Below, piece by piece: positions 5,721 through 8,369 of a stretch of DNA of 8,369 nt (the stretch's first letter is position 1; the number at the start of each line of letters is the position of its first letter). The position numbers were made by a program, and so were the translations under genes. The notes below the pieces were generated by a model. The model was not told the DNA's origin. It did no database searches and saw only the letters and a list, made by a program, of their open reading frames with translations. The stretch is from assembly GCA_003445735.1 (NCBI GenBank), contig DMCR01000033.1, positions 1-8,369 on the forward strand, read 5' to 3'. This DNA comes from Cryomorphaceae bacterium (lineage in GTDB: Bacteria; Bacteroidota; Bacteroidia; Flavobacteriales; Schleiferiaceae).

Positions 5721-8369
5721 TTATTTAAATGTGATGTTAACGCCTATTGTATTAACCCTTGCTTGAGGATAGATTCCTCTGTCAATTCCCATTCCAGCAC
5801 CAATTTCTGGATCAAACCCACTATACTTCGTGAATGTCAGCAAATTGGTCCCAGCATAATAAATGCGCATTTTTCTCAACCCTATGCTTTCGGCAAAGTT
5901 TCCAGTAAGCGTATAACCTAGCTGAAGAGATTTCAAACGGAAGAAGCTTCCGTCCTCTACATAAAAGTCAGAACTGCGCGCAAAATTCTTATTTCTATCA
6001 TCAAAGGTCAACCTAGGATGAGTATTCGTTGATCCTTCTCCTGTCCAGCGATCTATTGCGGTGGCAGGCATATTAGAAGTTGGTAGGTCATAACGACGGG
6101 TTGCATTGTAAATGTCGTTTCCAAAGACCCCTTGACCGAAAACATTCAAATCCCAATTCTTATAACTCATATCCACAGTTATACCAGCCGTCCAATCAGG
6201 GGTTGGATTACCAATCATTGTTCGGTCATCCGCTGTGATTTCACCATCTCCATTTATATCAACGAATCGGAAATCACCTGGTTTTGCGCCAGGCTGGATT
6301 GTATCGCCTTCGCTTGAGGTGTATCCATATACATCATCCATATTCTGGAAAATACCATCCGTTTGATAACCAAACAGGTATCCGATTGGTAGCCCTTCAG
6401 TAATTCTTGTAATCTCGAGGCCTTGAGGTCCCCAGCCAGCACCCGTTAAGTATCCCGCATCATTCCCGATAAGAACAACCTCATTTTTGATGAAACTCAC
6501 GTTACCCGAAACGCCTATTGTGAAGTCTCGATTGTAGGCGCGGTCATATCCAAACTCCATATCAATACCCTGATTCAACATAGAGCCTACGTTTGCTGTT
6601 GATGGATCGTTTCCAATATAGGATGGTAGCGGTGGTCTAGTTTTCATATCGTTGGTTCGGCGATTAAATACATCGAAACCAAAAACCAAATAATCAAAAG
6701 CGCGTATCTCCGCACCAACATTTAATTGAGCAACACTTTCCCATCTCAAATCAGGATTCGCAACTTGTGCGGGAGTTGTTCCGTTGGTAAGAATTTCATT
6801 GCGGCCAAATGTATACGAGCGGCCTCCAATAATTGTGGATGCATATTCCAATGAACCGGCGGCATCGCTACCATTCAATCCATAACCAGCTTTCAACTTC
6901 AACTGATTGATGTTGTCATATATCCAGAAATCCTCTTTATGAATATTCCATCCTGCAGATAACGACGGGAAATAACCCCAACGGTAGTTAGAACCAAAAC
7001 GAGAAGAAGCATCGGCACGTAAAATTGCGGTAGCAACGTACTTACCGTCATAATCGTAATTAGCTCTTGCGAAATATGACTCTATTGCATAGCGCTCCCA
7101 TTTACCGCCATATACTTGCTCTGATATCTCATTTCTCGCATAATCTATAGTAGCATCTTGAAAGTCTTGAGTGGGTACATCTCTTTTGTTACCCCCGATG
7201 TATCGACCATTAACTTCCTGAGCACTATGGCCTGCTAGGTAATTCAAGTTATGCTTTCCTAAACTATGAGTATAGGTAAGAGTGTTATCCCATATCCATG
7301 TAAAACCTCTATTGAAGCTAGAGTAAACGTTGTTTGTATCTAAGAGATTTGTTGCGTTCAAATAGTGCGAAGGTGTAAATCCTTCATTTCCCCAAAATGC
7401 GAGATCAATCCCCATACTCGAACGTGCCTTCAAGCCTGGCAAAATTTCAAATTCTGCATAAGTGTTGTTCACTACTTTATCGGCCCATCCGTAATTATTA
7501 ATAATTGAATATGCCGCAACAGGATTTACAATTTCCGATGTGACTCGGTTGGAGATTCCAAAAATTCCATTGGCATCACGGACTAAGTTGGAGCGTAATA
7601 CACCGCCAGATGAATACGGTGCCGTTGACAGCACTGTTGGATCTGTTTCATAAAGTGGCGTCAATGGATCCATGTTTAGTGCTCTTCCTAAAGGAGAACC
7701 CCATTCTGTATTTTCAGCTACCCCATTACTCTGATTGTGCGTATATGCCACATTCCATCCAACGGTCAACTTATCATTCACGTGCGTGATTGTATTTAAT
7801 CTTGCAGCCAAACGCTCATAATATGATTTCCCCTCAGCAACAATTCCTTCCTGATTGAAATTACTTACAGACGCATAGTATGAACCGCGATCAGTGCTAC
7901 CGGCAATGCTGATATCGCTACTTTGCATGATTGCATTTTGATTGAAGACATGGCTTTGCCAATCAGTCCCAGCGCCGTATTGCGAAGGATTTTCGTACAA
8001 ACCAGGTTGACCTGCAGCAGCGGCCATTTCGTTCATTAGAGTGGCGTATTCTGTACCGTTCAATACCGGGATTTTTTTCCATGGGTTTTGAACCCCAGTA
8101 TAAGAAGTTACCTTAACCTCCATTCCACGGGCCTTAGAACCATTTTTAGTTGTTACGATGATGACTCCATTGGCGCCTCGTGCTCCATAAATAGCCGCAG
8201 AGGCAGCATCTTTCAAAACTTCGATGGTTTCGATATCACCGGGATTTAGGAAGTCGATACCTCCTCCAATCACAACACCATCAACAACATACAGAGGATC
8301 TGAACCGTTAATTGACGATGTTCCACGAATACGAATAACCGCTCCTGCCCCGGGCTGACCAGAACTCTG
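5721..8369 (-). CDS. SusC/RagA-family TonB-dependent outer-membrane transporter, 5' part missing
   Basis: The frame is open from the right edge and gives 882 residues before the TAA at 5723-5721. A GTG at 8273 is an internal valine and not the start. The first visible residues are the plug-domain signature: QSSGQPGAGA, then IRIRGTSSINGSDPLYVVDG (13-31), and IEVLKDAASAAIYGARGANG at about 49-68. The transmembrane beta-barrel fills the rest. The last strand, ARVNTIGVNITFK, is a typical barrel-insertion end. Family members are about 1000 residues long, so roughly 100-200 residues (signal peptide, carboxypeptidase-D-like domain, TonB box and early plug) lie outside the window. The protein imports oligosaccharides across the outer membrane using TonB energy, with SusD as its lid. 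An extracellular-type loop contains DINGDGEITADD (704-715 in window numbering), an EF-hand-like calcium-binding pattern seen in many SusC proteins. It heads the visible operon; the promoter lies beyond the right edge. Confidence 0.97.
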   Translation of the reverse strand, partial: QSSGQPGAGAVIRIRGTSSINGSDPLYVVDGVVIGGGIDFLNPGDIETIEVLKDAASAAIYGARGANGVIIVTTKNGSKARGMEVKVTSYTGVQNPWKKIPVLNGTEYATLMNEMAAAAGQPGLYENPSQYGAGTDWQSHVFNQNAIMQSSDISIAGSTDRGSYYASVSNFNQEGIVAEGKSYYERLAARLNTITHVNDKLTVGWNVAYTHNQSNGVAENTEWGSPLGRALNMDPLTPLYETDPTVLSTAPYSSGGVLRSNLVRDANGIFGISNRVTSEIVNPVAAYSIINNYGWADKVVNNTYAEFEILPGLKARSSMGIDLAFWGNEGFTPSHYLNATNLLDTNNVYSSFNRGFTWIWDNTLTYTHSLGKHNLNYLAGHSAQEVNGRYIGGNKRDVPTQDFQDATIDYARNEISEQVYGGKWERYAIESYFARANYDYDGKYVATAILRADASSRFGSNYRWGYFPSLSAGWNIHKEDFWIYDNINQLKLKAGYGLNGSDAAGSLEYASTIIGGRSYTFGRNEILTNGTTPAQVANPDLRWESVAQLNVGAEIRAFDYLVFGFDVFNRRTNDMKTRPPLPSYIGNDPSTANVGSMLNQGIDMEFGYDRAYNRDFTIGVSGNVSFIKNEVVLIGNDAGYLTGAGWGPQGLEITRITEGLPIGYLFGYQTDGIFQNMDDVYGYTSSEGDTIQPGAKPGDFRFVDINGDGEITADDRTMIGNPTPDWTAGITVDMSYKNWDLNVFGQGVFGNDIYNATRRYDLPTSNMPATAIDRWTGEGSTNTHPRLTFDDRNKNFARSSDFYVEDGSFFRLKSLQLGYTLTGNFAESIGLRKMRIYYAGTNLLTFTKYSGFDPEIGAGMGIDRGIYPQARVNTIGVNITFK

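Noticed and set aside
8271..8273. GTG as start codon of the SusC gene.
   Set aside because: The same frame continues upstream to the window edge with the conserved SusC plug sequence, so this GTG is an internal valine.

Overview
The window is most of a polysaccharide utilization locus (PUL) from a Bacteroidota bacterium, with every recognisable gene on the minus strand. The evidence for this lineage is a SusC/SusD pair, Bacteroidota-style lipoprotein signals, a C-terminal type IX secretion (T9SS) sorting domain, a periplasmic-sensor gene with regulator-propeller repeats, moderately low GC, and mostly AT-rich translation starts without Shine-Dalgarno sequences. A marine member of the Flavobacteriales or a relative is the most natural guess, because a GH16 laminarinase-type enzyme next to a PKD lipoprotein is a common layout in marine laminarin loci. 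That placement is inference.

In transcription order (high to low coordinates) the locus runs as follows: a SusC-like TonB-dependent transporter cut by the right edge (8369-5721); a SusD-like glycan-binding lipoprotein (5711-4197); a PKD-domain lipoprotein that is probably a surface glycan-binding protein (4184-3312); a lipoprotein with a Calx-beta domain followed by a GH16 endo-beta-glucanase (3303-2137); and a secreted T9SS cargo protein built from two module types in the order A-B-A-B (2120-420). The gaps between these five genes are only 9, 12, 8 and 16 bases, and a strong intrinsic terminator lies just after the last gene (394-364). They therefore look like one operon whose promoter is beyond the right edge.

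Behind the terminator, in the same direction, a further gene starts with GTG at 349 and runs off the left edge. It encodes a signal peptide and the first regulator-propeller repeats of a sensor of the hybrid two-component or SusR-like kind, and is a plausible regulator of the locus.

The proposed working model is as follows. The GH16 enzyme cuts a beta-1,3-type glucan (laminarin-like) at the cell surface. The PKD lipoprotein and the T9SS A-B-A-B protein capture the polysaccharide or its fragments. SusD and SusC import the oligosaccharides, and the propeller sensor detects them in the periplasm. The least familiar part is the A-B-A-B protein, whose modules have no characterised function that I can name with confidence. 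No RNA genes, CRISPR arrays, insertion sequences or integration sites were seen. No stretch of 300 bases lacks a gene.
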